Source of the DNA: Bog-105 sp965277435
GTDB lineage: Bacteria; Acidobacteriota; Terriglobia; Bryobacterales; Bryobacteraceae
DNA length: 64,000 nt
Assembly: GCA_965277435.1 (NCBI GenBank)
Contig: OZ255821.1
Span: forward strand, 6,200,001-6,264,000
Direction: 5' to 3'
Made by a program: the position numbers and the translations under genes. A model generated the notes under the pieces. That model did no database searches, was not told where the DNA came from, and saw only the letters and a list, made by a program, of their open reading frames with translations. Positions 26,291 through 34,703 of the stretch are shown piece after piece; the first letter of the stretch is position 1; every line of letters begins with the position of its first letter.

Positions 26291-27712
26291 ATGCTGTTTG
26301 ATTCACCTGTCTTTTTCGTCTTTCTCATCCTCGTCGTTCTGATTTACTGGCGTCTGTCACGCCGCCCCCAGAACGTTCTTCTGGTACTCGCCAGCTATTT
26401 TTTCTATGGCTGGTGGGACTGGCGCTTCCTCGGCCTCATTCTCATCTCGACCCTGGTCGATTTCTACTGCGCCAGAACCATCGCCCGCTCCGCGAATCCC
26501 GTCCGGCGCAAGACCCTGCTCACCATCTCCATAGCCCTCAACCTGGGCTTCCTCGGCTTCTTCAAATACTTCAATTTCTTCACTGACTCTCTCTCCCACA
26601 CGCTTACCGCCATCGGGCTCCCAGTCAACATCGCCTTCCTGCGAATCTTGTTGCCGCCGGGCATTTCGTTCTACACCTTCCAAGCGCTCGCCTATATCGT
26701 CGACGTCTACTTCGGCCGCCTCGAACCCGCAGAATCACTGCTCGACTACGCGCTCTTCATCAATTTCTTTCCACACCTGATCGCCGGCCCTATCCAGCGC
26801 CCTTCTCATCTGCTGCCCCAGGTACAGTCCCGGCGTTTCTTCGACCGCAAACAGTTCATGGATGGCATCATGCTTATCCTCACCGGTCTCTTCCGCAAAT
26901 GCGTGATTGCGGATAACTGCGCGCTGCTGGCCAATGCCGCGTTCAACGGCAAAATGGGCGAACCATCGCTGCCCATCGTGGCGCTCGGCACGTACGCATT
27001 CGCCTGGCAAATCTATGGGGATTTCAGCGGCTATAGTGACATCGCCCGCGGCGCAGCCCAACTGATGGGTTTCGAATTCATGGTAAATTTCCGCCAGCCC
27101 TATCTCGCCTCCAGCCTGCAGGATTTCTGGCGTCGCTGGCATATCAGTCTCAGCACCTGGCTGCGTGATTATCTCTACATCCCGCTCGGCGGCAGCCGCC
27201 ACGGCGAAGCGCAGACCTATCGCAACCTCATGATCACCATGCTGCTCGGCGGCCTCTGGCACGGAGCCAACTGGACCTTTGTCATCTGGGGCGCCATCCA
27301 CGGCTTAGGGCAGAGCATTCAGCGACTCATCCGCACTACTTTCGGCGCAGGTCGCGACCGCGACGCCGAACCCGGTTTCCTTAAGCTCTGGGCCCAGCGC
27401 ATCTTCATCTTTCACGTCGTCTGTTTCGCCTGGATTTTCTTCCGCGCCACCTCTATGCACGAAGCCTGGCAACTTATCGCCGGCTTGCGCATCCCCGAGT
27501 GGAAACCCGAATTTTTCACCGCTTACAAATTCCTGGCCATCTTCAGCGCTCCTCTCTTCGTAATGGATGTACTCCTCGAAACGCGGCACGAAGATTTCCT
27601 CTTCCAACGCACCACGGCGCCCGTGCAATGGGCCTGGGCTTCTGCCCTAGTCATGATTGTGGCCCTGCTATCCGCCAACGAGACCAATGCCTTTATCTAC
27701 TTCCAGTTCTAA
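26291..27712 (+). CDS. MBOAT-family O-acyltransferase (AlgI-like)
   Basis: 473 residues, multi-spanning. Family motifs are NVLLVLASYFFYGWWDWRFLGLI near the N-terminus, LLPPGISFYTFQALAYIVDVYFG, HLIAGPIQRPSHLLPQ, DFWRRWHISLSTWLRDYLYIPLGGS and the LLGGLWHGANWTFVIWGAIHG block with the catalytic-type His. AlgI-like proteins pass acetyl groups across the membrane for polysaccharide O-acetylation. The next gene overlaps its 3' end and supplies the partner transferase, so the two act together. Confidence 0.93.
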   Translation: MLFDSPVFFVFLILVVLIYWRLSRRPQNVLLVLASYFFYGWWDWRFLGLILISTLVDFYCARTIARSANPVRRKTLLTISIALNLGFLGFFKYFNFFTDSLSHTLTAIGLPVNIAFLRILLPPGISFYTFQALAYIVDVYFGRLEPAESLLDYALFINFFPHLIAGPIQRPSHLLPQVQSRRFFDRKQFMDGIMLILTGLFRKCVIADNCALLANAAFNGKMGEPSLPIVALGTYAFAWQIYGDFSGYSDIARGAAQLMGFEFMVNFRQPYLASSLQDFWRRWHISLSTWLRDYLYIPLGGSRHGEAQTYRNLMITMLLGGLWHGANWTFVIWGAIHGLGQSIQRLIRTTFGAGRDRDAEPGFLKLWAQRIFIFHVVCFAWIFFRATSMHEAWQLIAGLRIPEWKPEFFTAYKFLAIFSAPLFVMDVLLETRHEDFLFQRTTAPVQWAWASALVMIVALLSANETNAFIYFQF

Positions 27713-28688
27713 GGTCATACTCGGGCAGCCCGCGGCGTTGCGCAAAGGCTCTATCACCATACTGCTGGCCATCATTGTGGTTCTATTGGCGTCGCTCGAA
27801 GTCTTCACCCGCGTGGTTATCGAGCACGCCAGCAACGTGCAGCGTGAAGTCAACCAGGAGTACCAGGAAGCCATTTCCATCCGCCGCACCACTGGGTCCG
27901 CAGGCCCCAAGCAGCTTCTCATCGTCGGCAACTCGCTCGTCGGCCACGATCTCGACTTTCCCGCCATTCAACACGCCGTCCAACCGGAGTGGCAGGCGCA
28001 CCAGTTCTGGATCTACGCGACCGCCTACGAAGACTGGTATTACGGCCTGCGCCGCCTCTTCGCCGAAGGCGCAACACCCGACGTTATTGCCATCACCTTC
28101 GCTGCGATGCACTGGGACACCAACGGTATCCGCGGCGACTACGGTGCGCTCTACATGTTCCGCCCGCGCGACATCCCAAAAATCGGTTTGGAAGCCGGTC
28201 TAGACCGCACCCGGACGTCCGACCTCCTCTTCGCCCGCTTCAGCAAGTTCTACGCTTTGCGCAGCGAAGTCCGCAAACAAGCTCTGCAGGCGATCATTCC
28301 CGATCTGCCCGCCATGTACAGCCTCTTCAAACCGACTGCCAGCCATCACCTGCCCGCCTCGCAAGTAGCCGCCTTGATCGAGCCCCGCCTCCAAAAAATG
28401 AACGACCTGGTCAGGCAGCATGGAGCAAAGCTGGTGTTGATCGTGCCCCCGGTTCCGAGGCCCGGCGAAGAGTATCACGCGGAGCTACTGACTGCCGCCA
28501 GAAAAGCCGGCATTAAAGCTGTCGTCATGCCCATGAGTTACGCCGCCCTCCCGCCCGGCGACTTCTCGGACGATGTCCATCTATCGCCCACCGGCGCACG
28601 CCTCTTTACGGACAAGATCATCACCCCACTCCGCAGCGTTTTGGGCGATCAAGCCAGTAAGCCGTCCCAGTCATTTGTGAACCACTGA
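27687..28688 (+). CDS. SGNH/AlgJ-like O-acetylation partner
   Basis: About 333 residues from the ATG at 27687, overlapping the MBOAT gene by 26 bases. One N-terminal membrane helix (ITILLAIIVVLLASLEVF) anchors it. The SGNH blocks are LLIVGNSLVGHDLDF (nucleophile region; note Asn-Ser in place of the usual Asp-Ser) and the C-terminal DDVHLSPTGARLF with the Asp and His. The gene order MBOAT then SGNH matches polysaccharide O-acetylation modules. Surrounding polysaccharide synthesis genes are not in view, so the acceptor is unknown. Confidence 0.82.
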   Translation: MPLSTSSSKVILGQPAALRKGSITILLAIIVVLLASLEVFTRVVIEHASNVQREVNQEYQEAISIRRTTGSAGPKQLLIVGNSLVGHDLDFPAIQHAVQPEWQAHQFWIYATAYEDWYYGLRRLFAEGATPDVIAITFAAMHWDTNGIRGDYGALYMFRPRDIPKIGLEAGLDRTRTSDLLFARFSKFYALRSEVRKQALQAIIPDLPAMYSLFKPTASHHLPASQVAALIEPRLQKMNDLVRQHGAKLVLIVPPVPRPGEEYHAELLTAARKAGIKAVVMPMSYAALPPGDFSDDVHLSPTGARLFTDKIITPLRSVLGDQASKPSQSFVNH

Positions 28689-28835
28689 CCATACGGCTCC
28701 GGCGACTCAGACACTCGCAGGCTCGAACGTCACCGAAAAGAATTCATTACCGAATTGTTTTTTGTATAGCTCCGCGTTCTTTCACTTTCCGGGTTGCCGA
28801 CAACTCGTCCAAGTGACGACGCGGAGACACGTCCG

Positions 28836-29087
28836 ATGCTATATCAGCCGTTGCCCATTGTTAGAATTCCAGTAGTGGACAAGGCCCTCACTGCCGACGA
28901 CATCCTACCTCTCGTGACCGCATTGGCGCCCGAGGAGCGTGTGCGTCTACTAAGACTCATTGCCTCGCCCGGGAGGCATGGCGATGACGACTCCGCCTAT
29001 GCGTCAGTACCACCCCTTTGCGATGAATTTTCGGCCGATGATGACCCGCTTGCGTGGGAATCAGAGGGTTGGGAGAATTTTGGTTGA
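28836..29087 (+). CDS. Putative antitoxin of MazF-type module
   Basis: 83 residues from the ATG at 28836; the frame opens at 28794. It reads IRIPVVDKALTADDILPLVTALAPEERVRLLRLI, a helical N-terminal part, then an acidic tail (DEFSADDDPLAWESEGWENFG) typical of antitoxins that cover a toxin. Its stop overlaps the toxin start as TTGA. It has no clear DNA-binding motif and I call it antitoxin from position, size and the acidic tail. Confidence 0.7.
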   Translation: MLYQPLPIVRIPVVDKALTADDILPLVTALAPEERVRLLRLIASPGRHGDDDSAYASVPPLCDEFSADDDPLAWESEGWENFG

Positions 29088-29413
29088 GGCGCGGCGAGAT
29101 CCGTTGGTATACGTTTCGTTTACCTGATAAACGGCGTCCCGTCCTAATTCTCACGCGAGACAAGGTCATCGATCGGCTGAACGAGATCATCGTGGTGCCG
29201 GCGACACGAACAATCAGAGGATTGGAGACGGAGGTCATCCTCACCACTGAGGAGGGCATGCCGTCCGTGTGCGCTCTGAATTTCGATCACGTGGCGTTAG
29301 CGCAGCGTAATCGACTCGGTTCCGTTCTCTGTAGTTTGCCGGAAATGCGGTGGTTTGAAGTGCGGCGTGCGCTGCTTACAGCTTGCGGTTTTGGCGAACT
29401 CGAACACCGTTGA
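29084..29413 (+). CDS. MazF/PemK-family toxin
   Basis: 109 residues from a TTG at 29084. RRGEIRWYTFRLPDKRRPVLILTRD is the typical PemK/MazF N-terminus, with the conserved Gly-Glu-Ile and Arg-Pro turn; IIVVPATRTIRGLETEVIL and the NFDHVALAQRNRLG region complete the fold. MazF toxins are sequence-specific endoribonucleases. The four-base overlap with the antitoxin indicates coupled translation. It faces the TIR-like gene across 173 bases. Confidence 0.88.
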   Translation: MRRGEIRWYTFRLPDKRRPVLILTRDKVIDRLNEIIVVPATRTIRGLETEVILTTEEGMPSVCALNFDHVALAQRNRLGSVLCSLPEMRWFEVRRALLTACGFGELEHR

Positions 29414-29586
29414 CGGACCACTCGCCGGCCGCTGCTGAATGGATACGGATTAGCAACTTCATGGCCATGTGGATTCCAGACGTGAAGCGCGTCTTACGGG
29501 AGTAATCGGCGCGAAATAGCCTAAGTGACTACATAGTTAGAGCGGAGGCGGACAAATATAAGGATTTAAAGCTGATGCAAGCCCTT

Positions 29587-30672
29587 TCAAGTACTGACTT
29601 TAACGATTCCGAATCCTATCAATTCTTTGAGGACCTCCATTGCCTTGGCTTCTAGCGCATCTTTGGCAAAGGAGATATATCCTAAATCGCGAAAGTTGGT
29701 TGGGAAGTCAACGCCTTCTTCCTTCATGATGACGATCCGATTCCCGTACAGATAGCCAGACGCCCCGAGCTCGTACACAACGTTCTCGCTGGGACGCCAG
29801 ACTTCATCACCTCGTTGATTCTTAAACTCCTCATCGGCAGTGAAAATCAAAATCGCGCAGTTACAGCTCTCCATTATCTCGCGTACTTTACTCCCAATCG
29901 GCCGTCCCAGGTTGGGTTCGTCAATAGCGACTCGAAACGGAATTTTGAACTGCTCAAGAATTCGCTTCAACTGCTCTAGAGGCTTCTTGTTTTTTCCGTG
30001 TGCAACGAATATGGCTTGCCCCAACTCAGGTTTGGGTGTTTTTGTTAGCCCTCCACTTGCGGCCAGGCCATCATTGTGCTTTGACAAACTCTCCTGATTT
30101 TTTGCGTCAGCGTCAAGGTTCTCGGGCAAACCAGCTTCTACAGCCTCCGGATTGTCTTCTAGGAACCGAGCTAATGCCGCAGAGTCGAATTCGAAACGTG
30201 TGGCTGCTCCCTTGCGGCCCACCCAAATTTCCCCGAGTCCCGCACCAGACGCTATCTGGAAGAAACATACTGCCTGGTCGTTCAAGATTTTGTCAGAGTC
30301 GGAGGTTTCGCTTTTGAAATGTTCATGCCAGTGGGCAGCGACATCGGGAGCAGCAATGGAATCTTCCTTACGATACGCTGCCCGTTCGATGATAGCCGAG
30401 TACGGCGCTGTTCGAGTAATGACATTCAATAGGGTTTTGGATCGTGAGTTCGCACCACCGATAGCATCTCGCCCCGCTTGGGAAACTTTCATGCGGCCAT
30501 TGCTTTCGTCGATGAAGCCCCAGAACTTGAGTGCCGTAAGCTTGCGGCCGTCAAGGTGCTTCGCATCCAACACTTTCCTCATCTCCCCGGCAGTCGCCCC
30601 GGTCGGCTTTTTGACGAGGTAGCCACAAACGGCGTCAATATCTTCAAGCACTGTACGAATTGGTAGGGCCAT
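29587..30672 (-). CDS. wHTH/TIR-like (CAP12/PCTIR-type) protein, defence candidate
   Basis: 361 residues in three parts. Residues 1-70 look like a winged helix (VLEDIDAVCGYLVKKPTGATAGEMRKVLDAK...LTALKFWGFIDE). Residues about 75-150 are helical and resemble DUF5343-type modules. Residues 216-361 match the TIR-like PF10137 domain: AIFVAHGKNKKPLEQLKRIL, DEPNLGRPIGSKV, CAILIFTADEE and PSENVVYELGASGYLYG with the conserved Glu near 301, then GNRIVIMKEEGVDFPTNF. This domain is the effector of CBASS/Pycsar-type antiphage systems and can degrade NAD. No cyclase is nearby, so it may act alone or as an unusual sensor-effector fusion. Antiphage function is inferred. Confidence 0.78.
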   Translation of the reverse strand: MALPIRTVLEDIDAVCGYLVKKPTGATAGEMRKVLDAKHLDGRKLTALKFWGFIDESNGRMKVSQAGRDAIGGANSRSKTLLNVITRTAPYSAIIERAAYRKEDSIAAPDVAAHWHEHFKSETSDSDKILNDQAVCFFQIASGAGLGEIWVGRKGAATRFEFDSAALARFLEDNPEAVEAGLPENLDADAKNQESLSKHNDGLAASGGLTKTPKPELGQAIFVAHGKNKKPLEQLKRILEQFKIPFRVAIDEPNLGRPIGSKVREIMESCNCAILIFTADEEFKNQRGDEVWRPSENVVYELGASGYLYGNRIVIMKEEGVDFPTNFRDLGYISFAKDALEAKAMEVLKELIGFGIVKVST

Positions 30673-30889
30673 ATGCGTCTTATCTTTCCATAAGAGGCAT
30701 TTTAACGCCTTATGAGGCTTAAGCTAAACCTTGGCCAATCACGCAATAAACAGTTCCGGAATCACATTTCGGGTAATCACTCCAGAACCCGTCTATATGG
30801 TTGTTCAAATACCGCCAACCCCGAAAAGATTACTCCTAGAAGTCGGCTTTCGAACTGCGATCCGGCTAGCGACTCAACTTGAGGAGAAA

Positions 30890-31452
30890 TGCGCAAACCC
30901 GGAGTTGGCCGGCCAGCGACTTCAAAGGCCTCCTACTCATGACGGAGTGCGCACATAGGTTCCCAAGCGAGCCGCGAGCCGCGCTGGAAGGTAGCAAGCC
31001 AAAAGAGCCGCCATCATCAAACCAAGCGAGACAATCACGAACGTCAGCGGATCGCTCGCGCAAACGCAAGGCAGATGCGAGAAACTCGAGCGCACCCGGG
31101 TCAGCACTGCCGCTGCGACAGCCAATCGCCACACCGGTAACAGTACGCCGCAAGCCTTGCCCAATCAGCATCTGCTGCACATCTGCTTCGCCGCTCCCAA
31201 CGCCATGCGGATGCCAATCTCTGGCCGCGCGCTGCGCAGTCGAGTAGGAGATCACGCTGTAAAATTCCGACCGTCGCCGGCAGCCGCGCTATGCCGGCGA
31301 ATGCCACCAGCAGAATCATCGAGAAGCGCTGGCGCGCCATCGACCCGGAAAAAAAACGGGCATCGTCCGAACGTTATAAACCGGCTCGTCGCCGCTCGCT
31401 CCGGCTACCGCCTTCTTAATGCCGGACATCACAGTCGCGGGGTCGAGCGGAG
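30890..31452 (-). pseudogene. Duplicated 3' fragment of an ADOP permease
   Basis: Closely similar on the minus strand to 36368-36933, the last ~500 bases of the intact ADOP gene plus its downstream flank. Reading frames are broken by several indels; residual pieces include SDPLTFVIVSLGLMMAALLACYLPAR. The similarity stops sharply near 31452 after the equivalent of DPATVM. It is a degraded partial duplicate of the gene 5.5 kb away, with no start or first half. Confidence 0.88.
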
Positions 31453-31467
31453 ATTGTCATTGCTCTG

Positions 31468-32088
31468 CTACATAGCCGCTGGTTTTTCCCATTCGGTAAA
31501 GACAAGCTCGGAGAGTGGCTTTCGTTCACGGAAAGCTGTTTCTGATGGCTGCAAGAAGTCAGGGAGAGTTCCCGCGTCACCCAGATAACCCATCGCCCAA
31601 ACAGTCACGGGAACGTAGTCGGATGGTAGATTGAAGCTCTCGCTGGTCTTGGTCTTGTCGAAGCCGGCCATTCCATGAACGTAGAGGCCTTGCGTACTGG
31701 CCTGAAGACACATATTGACCGATGCCGCGCCCGTGTCGTGGAGCGCATGACCGTTCTCGCTTCCATCTTTGGTCATGGTCTTTTTAGCAATTGTGAGAAT
31801 CAGTACCGGCGCAGCCCCGGCCCATGCCTTATTAAAGTCGATCAACGTGTTAAAGATCCGCGCATAAGTGCTGTCACCCTTTGAGCCGACCAGAAACCGC
31901 CACGGTTGTTCGTTATATGAGGAAGCGGCCCAGGAAGCTGCCGTGAAGATTTTTCGAAGCTCCTCGGGTGCTATCTCCTGGTTGCTGAAGGCGCGAGGCG
32001 ACCAGCGCTTCAGAAGAAGTTCGTGAACTCCTGTATCCGTTGGACCAGCTTTTAGCGTATCCAGGGTGCTTCCCAGGTTGATACCCAT
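31468..32088 (-). CDS. Nitroreductase-family flavoprotein
   Basis: About 206 residues from the ATG at 32088, preceded by AAAGGAG; the frame extends 28 codons upstream without a site. LLLKRWSPRAFSNQEIAPEELRKIFTAASWAASSYNEQPWRFLVG is the FMN-binding start of the nitroreductase family, and ALHDTGAASVNMCLQASTQGLYVHGMAGFD is the central helix. FMN-dependent reduction of nitro groups or quinones is likely; substrate unknown. Confidence 0.92.
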   Translation of the reverse strand: MGINLGSTLDTLKAGPTDTGVHELLLKRWSPRAFSNQEIAPEELRKIFTAASWAASSYNEQPWRFLVGSKGDSTYARIFNTLIDFNKAWAGAAPVLILTIAKKTMTKDGSENGHALHDTGAASVNMCLQASTQGLYVHGMAGFDKTKTSESFNLPSDYVPVTVWAMGYLGDAGTLPDFLQPSETAFRERKPLSELVFTEWEKPAAM

Positions 32089-32197
32089 GATGTCTCCTTT
32101 GGTTGTCCCCGTCCGGCGTCGTGGCTCTAGTATGTGAACGCTTCCTGAAGTGGAACTAATGGAGTGTCGCAACCATTTGGTTTGCCAGTGAAGTAGA

Positions 32198-32283
32198 GAA
32201 CTCCAATCGCTTCGCTCATGGCTCAGATCAAAGAATACGCTGCTTCAGAGCCGCGAGCGGAGCGACCGGAGTTGCATGGCGTG
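32198..32283 (+). repeat. Dispersed intergenic repeat, copy C
   Basis: Module 1 (32198-32225) repeats the core GAACTCCAATCGCTTCGCTC found at about 10148 and, reversed, near 21950. Module 2 (32244-32280) matches 21858-21891. It lies between the nitroreductase and the DUF6640-like gene. Confidence 0.75.
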
Positions 32284-32292
32284 GTAACGTTT

Positions 32293-32745
32293 TCATCGCG
32301 ACACTCCACTAGCTCCACAGAAAGCCAATGGCGACGGCCACCAGCAGAATCGATACCAGCACAAAGCCGATAAAAGTTGCAGTGGCATCCTGCCTACATT
32401 CGGTGCGCCTGTCACAAATTCGGGATCGGTAAAGGCCGTGCCGGGAAACATCGACGCCGCGAAAATGCAAAGCCAGTACAGCGAAGCAAGAAGAGCAGCC
32501 ATCACCAGGTCTCCTCTTTCCGGAACGCTGTGCCGAAACAATACGGCGATTGCGATCACGCCCAGGCTTAGCCCCATTAGGATGGTTTGGGCATTGTGGA
32601 ACTTCGCATGCGGCGGCCAATGCGGGTTCTTGATGTGCTGCTTTCCCGAAGAGGGGATGAAGTAGTCAGCAAGCAGTCCACCCATTGCTGTCACTACCGC
32701 GACTCCTACGATCAACCATCTTGCCAGTTCCCGCGCCAGTTCCAT
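32293..32745 (-). CDS. Small membrane protein, DUF6640-like, probable C-terminal frameshift
   Basis: 150 residues as read. Hydrophobic segments plus the motif ADYFIPSSGKQHIKNPHWPPHAKFHNAQTILMG and FPGTAFTDPEFV fit the DUF6640 type. After VGRMPLQ the current frame turns into an unlikely Trp/Cys-rich end, while the neighbouring frame encodes TFIGFVLVSILLVAVAIGFLWS, a good last helix, stopping at 32309. A one-base indel in the CTTTTA stretch near 32370 explains this. It may be a mutant allele or a sequencing error. Function unknown. Confidence 0.7.
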   Translation of the reverse strand: MELARELARWLIVGVAVVTAMGGLLADYFIPSSGKQHIKNPHWPPHAKFHNAQTILMGLSLGVIAIAVLFRHSVPERGDLVMAALLASLYWLCIFAASMFPGTAFTDPEFVTGAPNVGRMPLQLLSALCWYRFCWWPSPLAFCGASGVSR

Positions 32746-32769
32746 GGTCTTTTCTTTACAATTCCGGCC

Positions 32770-33486
32770 CTAGGCCGCGCCTACCGAGGCTCTCAGGCTG
32801 AAGGGAAGCGGCTCAAAGCGCTCCGCGATCTCGAGCTGCTGCTGCATCAGTTTTGCGACCCTGGGATCGTTGCGCGCAGCGGCTGTGGCGTCCGCGTTCA
32901 CCCACTGCGCGTAGTTCACCAGTGCGGTACGGTCGAAGCTCAGGTGAAGGTTCGCGGAGATGAAACCGGGGACGTGGCGGAGCGTGTCCTGGGTGGAACG
33001 GGCGAGGAACTCCATCAACTCGTCGGCGCGTTCCGGGTGCACGACGTAGGTGTTGATAAGCGTCAACTGCACGTTGTTGGGAATCAGCTTCGTTGTGCCC
33101 TCTTCCGTCGCAGCACCAGCCTTGAAAATGCGCACCAGGTCAAACGGCGTCGGCTCGGACGGGCCTGCCACCTCCCTGGTTTCCTTCATCAGGGTTGCCA
33201 TTGCAGGGTTCTCACGCATGCCCGCCAGCGCCTCGCGGTTCTCCCATTGCCCATAGTTCACGATCCGCGTACGGTCGCCGCTCACATGGAAGTTGAAAGA
33301 AACGAAACCCGGCTGATGCCGCACGATGTTGTTCGCGGAACGGATCAGGTAATTCAGAACTTCCTCAACGCGCTCGGGAATCACGTTGTAGGTATTCATC
33401 GTGGTGGCATAGCCGGATGCCGGGTCGAGGATTGTTTGTTTCTCGCTGCCGATTTTCTCGTCCTGCTGTTCGATTTCAATAGCCAT
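32770..33486 (-). CDS. Tandem antibiotic-biosynthesis-monooxygenase (ABM) domain protein
   Basis: About 238 residues from MAIEIEQQ (ATG at 33486, AGGAGA upstream). Two ABM-type ferredoxin-like units: the first reads MNTYNVIPERVEEVLNYLI...VNYGQWENREAL, the second LINTYVVHPERADELMEFLARS...VNYAQWVNADAT. The two halves clearly derive from one duplication. Single ABM proteins act as dimers, so this is a fused dimer. Divergent from an AraC regulator, its likely controller. Substrate unknown. Confidence 0.85.
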   Translation of the reverse strand: MAIEIEQQDEKIGSEKQTILDPASGYATTMNTYNVIPERVEEVLNYLIRSANNIVRHQPGFVSFNFHVSGDRTRIVNYGQWENREALAGMRENPAMATLMKETREVAGPSEPTPFDLVRIFKAGAATEEGTTKLIPNNVQLTLINTYVVHPERADELMEFLARSTQDTLRHVPGFISANLHLSFDRTALVNYAQWVNADATAAARNDPRVAKLMQQQLEIAERFEPLPFSLRASVGAA

Positions 33487-33593
33487 GCTGAACTCTTTCT
33501 CCTGTCTTGCTTCCGTTGCTCTCGCCAGGCTGTGTCTGCCTGCATTCTCAGAATAAATTTGGAGGGGCAAATCGTCGATAAGCGAAACGCCTG

Positions 33594-34589
33594 ATGTTGT
33601 TATCAGGCGTCCAGCATTTCGGTAGCCTTGTGTTAGCCGCCGTGGATCCCTTCCTCGATCTCATCCACCTGTCACAGCCCAAAGGCACTCTCTGGGGAAG
33701 AACCGAGGCCGCCGGTCGCTGGGCTCTGGGATTCCACAAGCGGGACGACCTCCTGTTTTGCTGGGTACAGCGGGGCGAGTGCCTGCTGGTACGCCCCTCG
33801 GAAGAGCCAGTCCAACTTCGTCAAGACGACTTCATCCTGATTCGGACGTTGACGCCCTTCACGCTGACCACTGACCCGACTCTGGAGGCCGCGGATAGTG
33901 AGGCGCTCGTAGCCCGGCGCGGAAACGGCGAATCTATCGAGCTGGGTGAAGGAAGAGAAAATCCGGTAGTCCTTCGGGGCGGAAGGTTTGTCTTCGAATC
34001 GGCCAACGAGCCTCTACTCACCGGCCTCATTCCACCGCTGGTGCACATCGCAGCCGCGGAAAGCGTCTCCTGGCGTGTGCGCTCCCTGATGAGCTTGAAT
34101 GAAGCGGAGTTCTTGCATCCAGGTCCCGGCAGCGCATTCATTATCGTGCATCTCATCGAACTCATCCTCGTAGAGATCCTGCGACGCGAGTCGCTACGTT
34201 CCGGCCCTGAGCAGCGAGGTTTGCTTGCCGGACTGGCTGACCCGATCACGGCCTGCGCGCTAACGGCCATGCACAAGGATGTGGCGCATGGTTGGACAGT
34301 CGCCTCGTTGGCACGGCACTGTGGCCTTTCAAGGTCGGCATTTGCGACCCGCTTCCACCACCTGATGGGGATGGGTCCGATTGAATACCTGCAATGCTGG
34401 CGAATGGCGCTCGCGAAGGAACAACTCAGAACCGGCATCAGAGGCGTTGGAGAGATCGCGTTGGCGATAGGCTTTCAATCATCGAGTGCTTTCAGCACGG
34501 CATTCACCCGCGTCGTAGGGTGCTCACCAAAAAACTTTATGAGCCGGCCTTTAGACACTCGGAGCCACACTCTACCGTCGACAGAGTGA
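33594..34589 (+). CDS. AraC-family regulator with cupin sensor
   Basis: 331 residues. The N-terminal cupin_6-type sensor contains WALGFHKRDDLLFCWVQRGECLLV and LRQDDFILI. The C-terminal AraC DNA-binding part (about 225-320) contains HGWTVASLARHCGLSRSAFATRFHHLMGMGPIEYLQCWRM and GEIALAIGFQSSSAFSTAFTRVVGCSP. It shares a 107-bp intergenic region with the tandem ABM gene. The TTG or ATG region near 33594 is the earliest start; the true one may be slightly further in. Confidence 0.9.
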   Translation: MLLSGVQHFGSLVLAAVDPFLDLIHLSQPKGTLWGRTEAAGRWALGFHKRDDLLFCWVQRGECLLVRPSEEPVQLRQDDFILIRTLTPFTLTTDPTLEAADSEALVARRGNGESIELGEGRENPVVLRGGRFVFESANEPLLTGLIPPLVHIAAAESVSWRVRSLMSLNEAEFLHPGPGSAFIIVHLIELILVEILRRESLRSGPEQRGLLAGLADPITACALTAMHKDVAHGWTVASLARHCGLSRSAFATRFHHLMGMGPIEYLQCWRMALAKEQLRTGIRGVGEIALAIGFQSSSAFSTAFTRVVGCSPKNFMSRPLDTRSHTLPSTE

Positions 34590-34703
34590 ACCTGGGCTTT
34601 TACGCAGTAATGGCCTCTGTCTGTGCGGCGCATTGCGGCCAACCGGGTCGCATTGCCGTTTACGAAATCCAACGAAAAGCAACGTCATTAATGCGCTGAA
34701 ACT

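Noticed and set aside
31157..31588. Plus-strand frame across the ADOP fragment and nitroreductase
   Set aside because: It crosses a pseudogene boundary and is antisense to both; no domain.
32587..33594. 335-codon plus-strand frame opposite the tandem ABM gene
   Set aside because: Antisense to a gene with clear internal repeats; no motif of its own.
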